The position numbers and the translations under genes are program-made. 35,481 bases of DNA from UBA2428 sp002343545 (lineage in GTDB: Bacteria > Bdellovibrionota > UBA2428): NCBI GenBank assembly GCA_937952285.1, contig CALFZE010000105.1:1-35481 (forward strand), read 5' to 3'. The notes beneath the pieces were generated by a model. That model did not search any database. It saw nothing but the letters and a program-made list of their open reading frames with translations, and was not told the origin of the DNA. Positions 7,761-14,497 of this stretch are shown here, piece after piece (the first letter of the stretch is position 1; every line of letters begins with the position of its first letter).

Positions 7761-8837
7761 ATGAAGATGGAAATTACGAAACGTTTCGGATCCGGAATGC
7801 TTGCCGTCCTCGCCTTCACGGTCGTCGGCTGCAGCACGGGCGGATCGAATGCCCCCAAAGACATCGGCGGAATGGTTCGCCCCCTGGCCGATGATACCGT
7901 CATCGTCGAGTTCAACGGCGGCAAGATCACCGCGAAAGACGTGAACAAGGGCATCGAAGCCGAAATCAAGAAAGCTCGCGAAGAGCTGACCGAAGCCTAC
8001 AAGCGTTCGGCCGAGAACATGGTGATCCGTCGCCTTCTCGACGACGAAGCCAAGAAGCAAGGCCTGCAAAGCGCCGAAGCCCTCATCGACAAGACGGCCC
8101 AGTCGGTCACCGTCTCCGACGAAATGGTCAAGAAGTTCCGCGCCGAGAACAAAGACATGCTCGCGCAGCAAAAAGACGCGCAAGGCAAGGCCGTCAAGGT
8201 CTCCGACGACCAGATCCGCGGTTACCTCACCGAGCAAGAACGCCAAGGCAAGGTCCAGGCTCTCGTCGGCGATATCCGCACGAAGGCCGGCGTGAAGCTC
8301 ATGCTTCAGGAGCCCCGCGTCGAACTCGCGCTTCCCTCGGACGCCCCCTTCAAAGGCGGCGCTTCGGCGAAGGTCGTCATTCATGAGTTCAGCGACTTCG
8401 AATGCCCCTTCTGCGCCCGCGGTAAGGCGGTCGTCGATCAAATCGCCCAAGCCTACGGCGACAAAGTGAAGATCGCCTTCCGTCACTTCCCGCTGAACTT
8501 CCATCCGAACGCGAAGCCGGCCGCGATCGCCTCGATCTGCGCGCACGAGCAAGGCAAGTTCTGGGAATTCCACGACAAGCTCTTCGCCAACGCGAAGTCG
8601 CTGAACCCCGAGAACTACAAGGCTTGGGCGAAGGAAGTCGGCCTCGACGTTGCCAAGTTCGACGCTTGCGTCGCGGACGGCAAGGCTTCGGGCCGCGTCG
8701 ACTCCGATATGGCCGCGGCCGAAGAGATCGGCGTCAACTCGACCCCGACCTTCTTCGTGAACGGCAAGAAGGTCGCCGGCGCGCTGCCCTTCGAACAGTT
8801 CAAGCAAATGATCGACGAAGAGCTCGCGAAGAACTAA
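7761..8837 (+). CDS. DsbA-like thiol oxidoreductase lipoprotein with SurA-like N-terminal region
   Basis: The start at 7761 gives a lipoprotein signal with lipobox VVGC (Cys24). Residues about 45-180 are helical and Lys/Glu-rich. They open with VIVEFNGGKITAKDVNKGI, which resembles the N-terminal chaperone region of SurA/PpiC proteins. Residues about 190-358 form a DsbA/Thioredoxin_4 fold with active site CPFC (Cys215, Cys218) in EFSDFECPFCARGK and the cis-Pro loop NSTPTFFVNG. Likely role: disulfide formation or isomerisation on exported proteins at the membrane, possibly combined with holding of unfolded clients. Part of the upstream region lies in the hairpin, so it probably has its own promoter. 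Confidence 0.88.
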   Translation: MKMEITKRFGSGMLAVLAFTVVGCSTGGSNAPKDIGGMVRPLADDTVIVEFNGGKITAKDVNKGIEAEIKKAREELTEAYKRSAENMVIRRLLDDEAKKQGLQSAEALIDKTAQSVTVSDEMVKKFRAENKDMLAQQKDAQGKAVKVSDDQIRGYLTEQERQGKVQALVGDIRTKAGVKLMLQEPRVELALPSDAPFKGGASAKVVIHEFSDFECPFCARGKAVVDQIAQAYGDKVKIAFRHFPLNFHPNAKPAAIASICAHEQGKFWEFHDKLFANAKSLNPENYKAWAKEVGLDVAKFDACVADGKASGRVDSDMAAAEEIGVNSTPTFFVNGKKVAGALPFEQFKQMIDEELAKN

Positions 8838-8847
8838 GCCAGTTTCC

Positions 8848-9483
8848 ATGCGGTCTTATCCTGGACTCTTCATCGTTTTTGAAGGGGGCGAGGGGACCGG
8901 CAAGAGCACTCAAATTCGCGCCCTTGAGACTCATTTGAAGTCTCAAGGGCGCGATTGCATTGTGACCTGGGAACCGGGCGGCACCGAGCTCGGCGAGAAG
9001 GTTCGCAAGGTCTTGCTGGATCCGGCCTCGGGCCCCATGGACGCTCGTTGCGAAGCCTTGCTTTATGCGGCGACCCGCGCCGAGCACGTCGCCAAAGTCG
9101 TGCGCCCGGCCCTCGAACGCGGAGCGATCGTCCTCTGCGATCGTTACTGGGATGCCTCACGTGCCTACCAAGGTTTCGGCCGCGGCCTCGGCTTCGCCAC
9201 GATCGACCGGCTCAACGAGTGGGCCACGCAGTCCCTCTTCCCGGATCGCGTTTTTCTCTTCGATTTGGACCCCAAGTCGGGCCTCGATCGCGTGCGCCTG
9301 CGCACCCAGGGTCAACTCGACCGTCTCGAACAAGAAGGTCTCGATTTCCACCAAAAGGTCCGGGAAGCTTACCTTTTCGCGGCTTCGCTTGACCCGAGTC
9401 GCTACCGCGTTTTGGACGCCTCGCAGGCTCCCGAGGCGGTCTCCGTCCAGATTCGGCAAGAAATCGAACGACTACGCCCATGA
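8848..9483 (+). CDS. tmk: Thymidylate kinase
   Basis: Phosphorylates dTMP to dTDP for DNA synthesis. The P-loop GGEGTGKST lies at residues 13-21. The DR motif is in LCDRYWDASRAYQGFG, and the lid region is RLRTQGQLDRLEQE. The length of 211 is typical. It is the first gene of the tmk-holB-ricT-tatD run, overlapping holB by 4 nt (ATGA). Codons 23-36 carry a perfect 16-bp inverted repeat, listed separately, with atypical codon choices. Confidence 0.96.
   Translation: MRSYPGLFIVFEGGEGTGKSTQIRALETHLKSQGRDCIVTWEPGGTELGEKVRKVLLDPASGPMDARCEALLYAATRAEHVAKVVRPALERGAIVLCDRYWDASRAYQGFGRGLGFATIDRLNEWATQSLFPDRVFLFDLDPKSGLDRVRLRTQGQLDRLEQEGLDFHQKVREAYLFAASLDPSRYRVLDASQAPEAVSVQIRQEIERLRP
8916..8954. repeat. 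Perfect 16-bp inverted repeat inside tmk
   Basis: The arms at 8916-8931 and 8939-8954 are exact reverse complements around a 7-nt loop (CATTTGA). The hairpin lies about 70-105 nt after the tmk start codon. The codons there (CTT, ACT, TTG, TCT) are uncommon in the neighbouring genes, so the sequence appears shaped by something other than codon preference. Confidence 0.9.
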
Positions 9484-10349
9484 GGGAGCTTTCCGAAGGC
9501 CTGCATCGTGCCCTCCGGGAGGATCGGCTCGGACACGCGCTCCTCTTCGCGGTAAGCGACGGAGCCCGCGTTCCCGCCCTCGTCGCGGACTTCGCGCGCG
9601 CGCTCATGTGCCTCGCCCGCGATGGGCAAGGGCGCGCCTGCGGACGCTGCGAATCCTGCGAGGTCTTCGGGGAAGGGCGGGAGCTCGAGAATCTCGCGCA
9701 TCCCGACTTTCTCTTCTTGCGCGCGGCCTCGGACGTCGGCGGTTACTCCGTCGATCAGATCCGCGCCCTCTCCGAACGCTTCGCGCTCGGACGTGCCCTC
9801 GGGCAGGAACGCGTCGCCTGCCTCCTCGAAGCCGATCGCCTTTCGGTCGGGGCCGGCGCGGCGGGCCATGCCTTTCTGAAGCTCCTCGAAGAACCCCGAC
9901 CAAACTCACGTTTTCTCCTGCTCAGCTCCCGTCTCGAGGGGCTTTCCGCGACACTTCGGAGCCGCGTGCAGATCCTGCGCTCGCCGGCCTTGCTCGACGC
10001 GGCCCCGGTCGCCGTCGACTCCGAAGACTCGGGCCAAGCCGAGTGGCTCCCGCTCGAGGAATGGATCTGTCGCGGCGCCCCGCCCGGCGAAAACTGCCGG
10101 ACCCCGGGCGACGACGAAGCCTACTGGAAAGAGCGGGGCCAGGCCGTGACGGAACTCAAGTCGCTCGTCGCGCGCGCCTGGCAAAAGAGCCGAGGGCAGG
10201 CCTTCCGCGAAAGCCTGCCGCTCGACGCCCAACGCCGCGTCCTTTTCGTGTTCGAACGGCTGGAGAGCTGCCTGCGTAGCATCGAGGGTTACGGAAACGG
10301 CCCCCTCCAGTGGCTAGCTTTCCGCTCTGATGTTAGGTTGAAGCTCTGA
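9480..10349 (+). CDS. holB: DNA polymerase III delta' subunit
   Basis: Clamp-loader subunit that helps place the sliding clamp on DNA. Zinc-binding cysteines are present as Cys44, then CGRCESC (Cys54, Cys57, Cys60), followed by HPDFLFLRA, VDQIRALSERFALG, AFLKLLEEPRPNSRFLLLSS and LSATLRSRVQILR. All are typical of delta'/HolB. The P-loop region is degenerate (AVSDGARVP, no GKS/T), as expected for a delta' that does not hydrolyse ATP. It overlaps tmk by 4 nt and shares TGATG with ricT, so translation is probably coupled. Confidence 0.9.
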   Translation: MRELSEGLHRALREDRLGHALLFAVSDGARVPALVADFARALMCLARDGQGRACGRCESCEVFGEGRELENLAHPDFLFLRAASDVGGYSVDQIRALSERFALGRALGQERVACLLEADRLSVGAGAAGHAFLKLLEEPRPNSRFLLLSSRLEGLSATLRSRVQILRSPALLDAAPVAVDSEDSGQAEWLPLEEWICRGAPPGENCRTPGDDEAYWKERGQAVTELKSLVARAWQKSRGQAFRESLPLDAQRRVLFVFERLESCLRSIEGYGNGPLQWLAFRSDVRLKL

Positions 10350-11218
10350 TGGAAACTGTCGAAATCGTTCGGGTTCGATTCTTGTGGCCGGGGAAGATCC
10401 TCGAGTTCAAGAACCCGGACAGCATTGCCCTCAAAAAGAAAGACCGCGTCGTCGTCGAGACGGGCCAAGGCGCCACGATGGTCGGCACGGTCGCGATCGA
10501 GCCTCGTATCCGCGCCAAGCGCCGCGAAGACTCCCACCTGACCTCGGTTCTTCGGCTCGCGACCGACCAAGACGTTTCGCTCGAAACGGTGGCGGACGAC
10601 TTCCGCAGCGAAGTGAAGCGCTTCTTCGAGACGCGCGTCCGCGCGCGCGAGCTTTCGGGCGTCCGCATGATCGACTGCGAGAAGGCCGACGGCGGCCGCA
10701 AGCTCATCATCTACATGCTCTCCGAGAACAAGCGCTTCGACCCCCGCGAATTCTCGATCGAGCTCGGTCACCGTTTCCGCATGCGCATCGATCTCCGCAG
10801 CGTCGGTATTCGCGACGCGGCCCGCCTCGCGGGCGGCATCGGCAAGTGCGGCCTCTCGATGTGCTGCAGCACCTGGCTGCCGGACTTCGAACAGGTTTCG
10901 ATCCGCATGGCCAAGGACCAAGGCCTTTCGCTCGAACCCGAATCCATCAGCGGCCAGTGCGGGCGCTTGCTTTGCTGCCTGGGCTACGAACACCAGAACT
11001 ACGTCGAGATGGGCCAGGGCCTGCCGAAGGTCGGCAAGACCGTCATCACGCCGCAAGGCGATGCGAAGGTCGTCAAGCTCGACGTCCTTAAGGGACTCGT
11101 GACCGTGCGCACGGTCGAGGGCAGCTACGAGACCTTCAAGGGTGCCGAGGTCCGCCGCAAGTTCGGTCCCGGATCGGGCGGCCGCGCGGCCAACGAGAAC
11201 GACGCCGAAGACGAATGA
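10349..11218 (+). CDS. ricT: PSP1-domain protein, RicT/YaaT-like
   Basis: It contains the PSP1 core and the diagnostic cysteine clusters GGIGKCGLSMCCSTWL and SGQCGRLLCCLGYEHQNY. RicT (YaaT) in Bacillus joins RicA and RicF in an Fe-S complex that influences RNase Y processing and sporulation. Gram-negative homologues are widespread but less understood. No RicA or RicF partner is visible in this window. The position after holB matches the order near B. subtilis yaaT. The C-terminus ends with a Gly/Asp/Glu-rich tail and overlaps the tatD start (ATGA). Confidence 0.9.
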   Translation: METVEIVRVRFLWPGKILEFKNPDSIALKKKDRVVVETGQGATMVGTVAIEPRIRAKRREDSHLTSVLRLATDQDVSLETVADDFRSEVKRFFETRVRARELSGVRMIDCEKADGGRKLIIYMLSENKRFDPREFSIELGHRFRMRIDLRSVGIRDAARLAGGIGKCGLSMCCSTWLPDFEQVSIRMAKDQGLSLEPESISGQCGRLLCCLGYEHQNYVEMGQGLPKVGKTVITPQGDAKVVKLDVLKGLVTVRTVEGSYETFKGAEVRRKFGPGSGGRAANENDAEDE

Positions 11219-12024
11219 GATTCTTCGATACGCATTGCCATCTCGCCGGCGAGGAACTCCTGCCGACTTCCGAAGAGCTGGCATCCCGGGCGGAAGCCGC
11301 TTCCGTCCGTGGCCTCGCGATCATTTCCGCCGATCTCGCGAGCCTGCGCGCGGCCCCCACGCTCAGCCGTCAGCTGCGTGCCTCGCATCCCGCGCAACGC
11401 ATCGTCTATTCGGCCGGCCTCCACCCCCATGAAGTCGAACCCTTGGGTCCGGAAGCTTGGGCGGAATGGGAGCGTCTCGTGCGCGAGCCGGACGCCGTCG
11501 CGGTGGGCGAAACGGGCCTCGATTACTACTACGACCACTCCGACCGGGCTTCGCAACGCGCGGCCTTCGACCGTCACATCGAAATGGCGTGCGAGCTCGC
11601 CAAGCCGCTCGTCATCCACTGCCGCAATGCCGCGGACGACGTTCTTTCGCTGCTCGATCGTCCCGCGATCCGCCGGCACCCGAACCCCGGCATCTTGCAC
11701 TGCTTCACGGAGAACGCCGAGGTGGCCGATCGGCTCCTCGATTTGGGCTTCCATATTTCTTTCTCGGGCATCGTGAGTTTTCGCAACGCCGAGGACCTGC
11801 GCGCAGTCGCCAAGCGCGTCCCCTCGGAGCGCTTGCTCATCGAAACGGACTCGCCCTGGCTCGCTCCCATTCCCCATCGCGGCAAGCGAAACGAGCCGGC
11901 CTTCGTTCCGGCGGTCTTCGAGGTCTTGAGGGGCATCCGCGACGAAGCACCCGAAGCGCTCGCGGAAATCCTGTGGCGCAATTCCTGTCGGGTCTTCGGA
12001 CTCGACCCCGAGGTTTCGGCTTGA
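11215..12024 (+). CDS. tatD: TatD-family metal-dependent deoxyribonuclease
   Basis: Metal-dependent hydrolase of the TIM-barrel amidohydrolase superfamily, with 3'-5' DNase activity in studied members. Ligands are visible: DTHCHL (His7, His9), GETGLDYYY (Glu), LVIHCRNA (His), ILHCFT (His) and IETDSPWL (Asp). The length of 269 is normal. It overlaps the ricT end by 4 nt, and its stop overlaps the next gene's TTG start. Confidence 0.94.
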   Translation: MRFFDTHCHLAGEELLPTSEELASRAEAASVRGLAIISADLASLRAAPTLSRQLRASHPAQRIVYSAGLHPHEVEPLGPEAWAEWERLVREPDAVAVGETGLDYYYDHSDRASQRAAFDRHIEMACELAKPLVIHCRNAADDVLSLLDRPAIRRHPNPGILHCFTENAEVADRLLDLGFHISFSGIVSFRNAEDLRAVAKRVPSERLLIETDSPWLAPIPHRGKRNEPAFVPAVFEVLRGIRDEAPEALAEILWRNSCRVFGLDPEVSA

Positions 12025-12995
12025 GCCCTTCCGTCGATCCGTCGATCCTCGAACGCCCGATCCGCCGCGTGCTCGTCGTGGGCGTTTCGAGTTACTTGGG
12101 CGCGGCGCTGGCTTCGGGTCTGCGCGAGCACTTCGAGGTCTTCGGGACCTACTTCAGTCGCCCGTGCCGAATCGACGGCGTCACTTGCCTGCCGATGAAC
12201 CTCTCGAACGGCGGCGAGATCGTGGAAGTGCTCAAACGCACCCGTCCCGACGTCGTGCTCTACGCCGTCTCGATGCGGAGCGCGGAGAGCTGCGAGGAAA
12301 ATCCGCAAAAAGCGGATACGATCCATTTTCGCGCCGCGACCGTTTTCCTCAAACTCTCGCCGTATCCGCTTCGATTCGTTTACTATTCCGTCGACGAAGT
12401 CTTCGGACTTTCGAGCCCCACGAATCCGGCCGGCTTTGGCGAAAGAGACCTCACGATGCCCACGTCGGTGCTCTCCAAGACGCGGGCGGCGGGCGAGGTC
12501 GCCACGCTTTCCCAAGTGCGTTCCTGCGCGGTCATCCGCTTAGGCGACGTCTACGGCGAGGATTTTCGCCCGGGCTCGCACCTTTGCGCGAATTGGGTCG
12601 GCATCGTGAGCACCAAGCTCGTGAAGGGCGAGACCGTCACGCTACCGCGCGACTTGATGCGGACTCCCGTCTACGTGGGAGACGTCGTGCGGGCGACCCA
12701 CAAGTTGCTCGGCGATTTCCCCCTCGGCTCGACCACGGAAGCTTACCACTGGGGCGGCCCCACGGGCTGCTCACCCTACGATCTGGCCCTCGAAATGACG
12801 TCGCGCTTGGGATGGGACGCCGCGCGCATCAAGCCCGGGAGCTCGGTCAAAGGCAAGACGGCGCGGCCCATCGACGCCCGCCTCAACTCGAAGAAGTTCG
12901 CGGAGCGCTTCGGCTTCCATTTTCAGTCGCCGGTCGACGGCGTGCACGAACTCACCGAGCGGCTGCGCCTCGGCCAAACCAGCCACTGGCCCTAG
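12021..12995 (+). CDS. RmlD/extended SDR-like protein, probably catalytically impaired (324 aa)
   Basis: It resembles dTDP-4-dehydrorhamnose reductase and MAT2B-like proteins. A Rossmann start RRVLVVGVSSYLGAAL (residues 15-30) is followed by a substrate-side region (VVRATHKLLGDFP, YHWGGPTGCSPYDLA). The start is TTG at 12021, overlapping the tatD stop, with GAGG 7 nt upstream. The usual catalytic triad Thr, Tyr, Lys (STDxVF and YxxxK) reads SVDEVF (Val124) and SVLSK (Ser149, Lys153 kept), and one Rossmann Gly is Ser. It may bind nucleotide without redox catalysis. It is the last gene of the operon. Confidence 0.8.
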   Translation: MSPSVDPSILERPIRRVLVVGVSSYLGAALASGLREHFEVFGTYFSRPCRIDGVTCLPMNLSNGGEIVEVLKRTRPDVVLYAVSMRSAESCEENPQKADTIHFRAATVFLKLSPYPLRFVYYSVDEVFGLSSPTNPAGFGERDLTMPTSVLSKTRAAGEVATLSQVRSCAVIRLGDVYGEDFRPGSHLCANWVGIVSTKLVKGETVTLPRDLMRTPVYVGDVVRATHKLLGDFPLGSTTEAYHWGGPTGCSPYDLALEMTSRLGWDAARIKPGSSVKGKTARPIDARLNSKKFAERFGFHFQSPVDGVHELTERLRLGQTSHWP

Positions 12996-13038
12996 AACGC
13001 GCTTTAAAGCCCTCCTCTGCGGCGTACTCGGTCAACTC

Positions 13039-13075
13039 ATGTACAAGAGTACATTTCGCTCCCTCGGGCCCGAGG
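13039..13075. repeat. Hairpin and palindrome between convergent genes
   Basis: ATGTAC-AAGA-GTACAT (13039-13054) is a 6-bp stem with a 4-nt loop. CCTCGGGCCCGAGG (13062-13075) is a perfect 14-bp palindrome. Both lie in the 113 nt between the RmlD-like gene and the convergent hypothetical gene. They may help end transcription, but there is no U-run. Confidence 0.5.
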
Positions 13076-13108
13076 CGCGCAGCCTTGCACCCGAGGCTAA
13101 ATGGATCG

Positions 13109-14131
13109 CTAGCGGAAGGATTGGCGGACGAACTCGGCGAGGAAGTAGCGGCAGACGTCTTCGATCTGGACGCGCTCGCCGCGGTACGCCCAAGTCAGCT
13201 GATCGAAGGCGCCGAAATTCGCTTCGAGCTCCAAGGTCGGGCTCTGGTTCGGCCCGAAGATCTGCCCGAGGTACTGGTTAAAAGCGAAAACGACGCGGCC
13301 GGCTTTCGCGCCCGACACGACGAGTTTCACCCCGTTGCGGAAGAGCATGAAGTCCGATTCCGTGTTCGAGACGCGGTAGACATGAATCGACTGTCCGGGT
13401 GAACGACGGGCTTCGTTGAAGACTTCCACGTCGCGACGGAAAGACTCGAAGAGCTTGAGCAAATACTCGTTCGTGCGGGAGCGCAGGATCTCGTGACGCT
13501 GCTGCGGAGCCGACACGTCGACCTCGCCCGAACGCTCCATTTTCAGTTCGGCGTGCGCGAGCTCGACGGCCCAAGCGCGGTGGCCGCGGTAGTCCGCTTC
13601 GGGCACCGTCACGGCGGCCGGGGTCGCGGACATGGTTTCGGGCGCGGAAGGCCCGCGCTCCGACACCGGCGCACGGGGCGCCGCCAACGACGGCGTCGCG
13701 CGCGAGGTCGAAATGCGCTCGACTTCGGGCCGACGCTCGCGGGTCGCCGGGGCCTCGTTGGCCGAACCCCAGAGGGCTTGCGTCGGCGCCGGAACGTGCG
13801 GCGCGCGCAGAGGGGGCAAGGGCGCGCGGGGCGCCGCGGCCGGCTTGGCGTTTGGCACGGGTTTACCGAGATCGATCTCGGCGCCGAGCTCCGCGTCCCA
13901 CTCGCGCCAAAGCGCTTCGCTTTGGTGAGAAACTTGTCGGGTGGCCCCGTTGCGGGATTCCACGAGCGTGGAAGCGCGCGGTCGGACTTCTTGCTGGGGC
14001 GGGTTCGCTCGCGTCGTCGCGCGAACGCCAAGGACTTCGGCGGAGTTCGGATTCACGACGCCCGAGGGCACGCTCCCTCCGTCGACGCGAAAATCTCTGA
14101 GTCGCCCCGGCTCCCTTGTCTTCCCTGACAT
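13109..14131 (-). CDS. Hypothetical protein with Pro/Ala-rich N-terminus and conserved-looking C-terminal domain (340 aa)
   Basis: The start at 14131 is supported by TAGACT 7 nt upstream. The first 190 residues are low complexity (Pro, Ala, Arg) and probably disordered. Residues about 195-340 look folded: RGHRAWAVELAHAELKMERSG, RTNEYLLKLFESFRRDVEVFNEARR, VYRVSNTESDFMLFRNGVKLVVSG and FGAFDQLTWAYRGERVQIEDVCRYFL. No signal peptide or membrane segment is seen, so it is likely cytoplasmic. No named family is recognised. It lies about 40 nt downstream of the 6S RNA terminator on the same strand. Confidence 0.75.
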   Translation of the reverse strand: MSGKTREPGRLRDFRVDGGSVPSGVVNPNSAEVLGVRATTRANPPQQEVRPRASTLVESRNGATRQVSHQSEALWREWDAELGAEIDLGKPVPNAKPAAAPRAPLPPLRAPHVPAPTQALWGSANEAPATRERRPEVERISTSRATPSLAAPRAPVSERGPSAPETMSATPAAVTVPEADYRGHRAWAVELAHAELKMERSGEVDVSAPQQRHEILRSRTNEYLLKLFESFRRDVEVFNEARRSPGQSIHVYRVSNTESDFMLFRNGVKLVVSGAKAGRVVFAFNQYLGQIFGPNQSPTLELEANFGAFDQLTWAYRGERVQIEDVCRYFLAEFVRQSFR

Positions 14132-14171
14132 GATTTCAAGTCTAGGGGGCCGCCTTACGCTGCGCAAGGCG

Positions 14172-14414
14172 TAAAAACAGACGGGGCACCGTCTTGGCCG
14201 TCCGATGGGCGTTCATTTTGACCCCACATAGTGAGGTGGGTGTCCTCGCGAAGGGGTTTCCCCCGACGCTTTACCGCCTCAAGGCTTCCGGGTCGGCTCT
14301 CAGAGAGAGTGCCCGGCATGCACACCGACGGTAGGAAGGACTCCCTAAAAAATAAAAACATAGGACAAAATGATGTGTCCCACCGATCTCGCACCAGACA
14401 GAAATCCCCGTCCT
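14172..14414 (-). ncRNA. ssrS: 6S RNA
   Basis: 6S RNA binds RNA polymerase holoenzyme by mimicking an open promoter. The apical part reads GGTGTGCATGCCGGG, then CCCGGAAGCCTTGAGGC, closely matching the conserved GUGAGCAUGC...CGAGAAGCC of E. coli 6S. Flanking pairs are ACCGTC with GGCGGT. The closing stem is long: TCATTTTG pairs with CAAAATGA, CGGTGGG with CCCATCG, and GTCTGG with CCAAGAC (core 14399-14191, about 209 nt). The 3' strand of the bubble holds a small hairpin (CCCAC/GTGGG), as in known 6S RNAs. A promoter and terminator bracket it. The exact 5' end is an estimate. Confidence 0.82.
14173..14194 (-). terminator. Rho-independent terminator of the 6S RNA
   Basis: On the minus strand AGACGG-TGCC-CCGTCT forms a 6-bp stem with a 4-nt loop, followed by GTTTTT. 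It directly follows the closing stem of the 6S RNA. Confidence 0.75.
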
Positions 14415-14420
14415 TCTTGA

Positions 14421-14450
14421 AGTATACCACTCCCGCGGGGTTGCGCTTAA
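14421..14450 (-). promoter_or_regulatory. Putative 6S RNA promoter
   Basis: On the minus strand TATACT (14426-14421) is a good -10 box. TTAAGC 18 nt upstream is a partial -35. The predicted transcription start is near 14414, about 15 nt before the closing stem of the 6S RNA. Confidence 0.5.
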
Positions 14451-14497
14451 GGGCAAAAGCGACGAAACTCGATTGAGAAAGGGGTGCTCGGCTAAAC

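Noticed and set aside
14137..14213. Small minus-strand ORF (MNAHRTAKTVPRL...) resembling the start of an IS transposase
   Set aside because: It lies across the 3' strand and terminator of the 6S RNA; the pairing with the 5' strand explains the sequence better.
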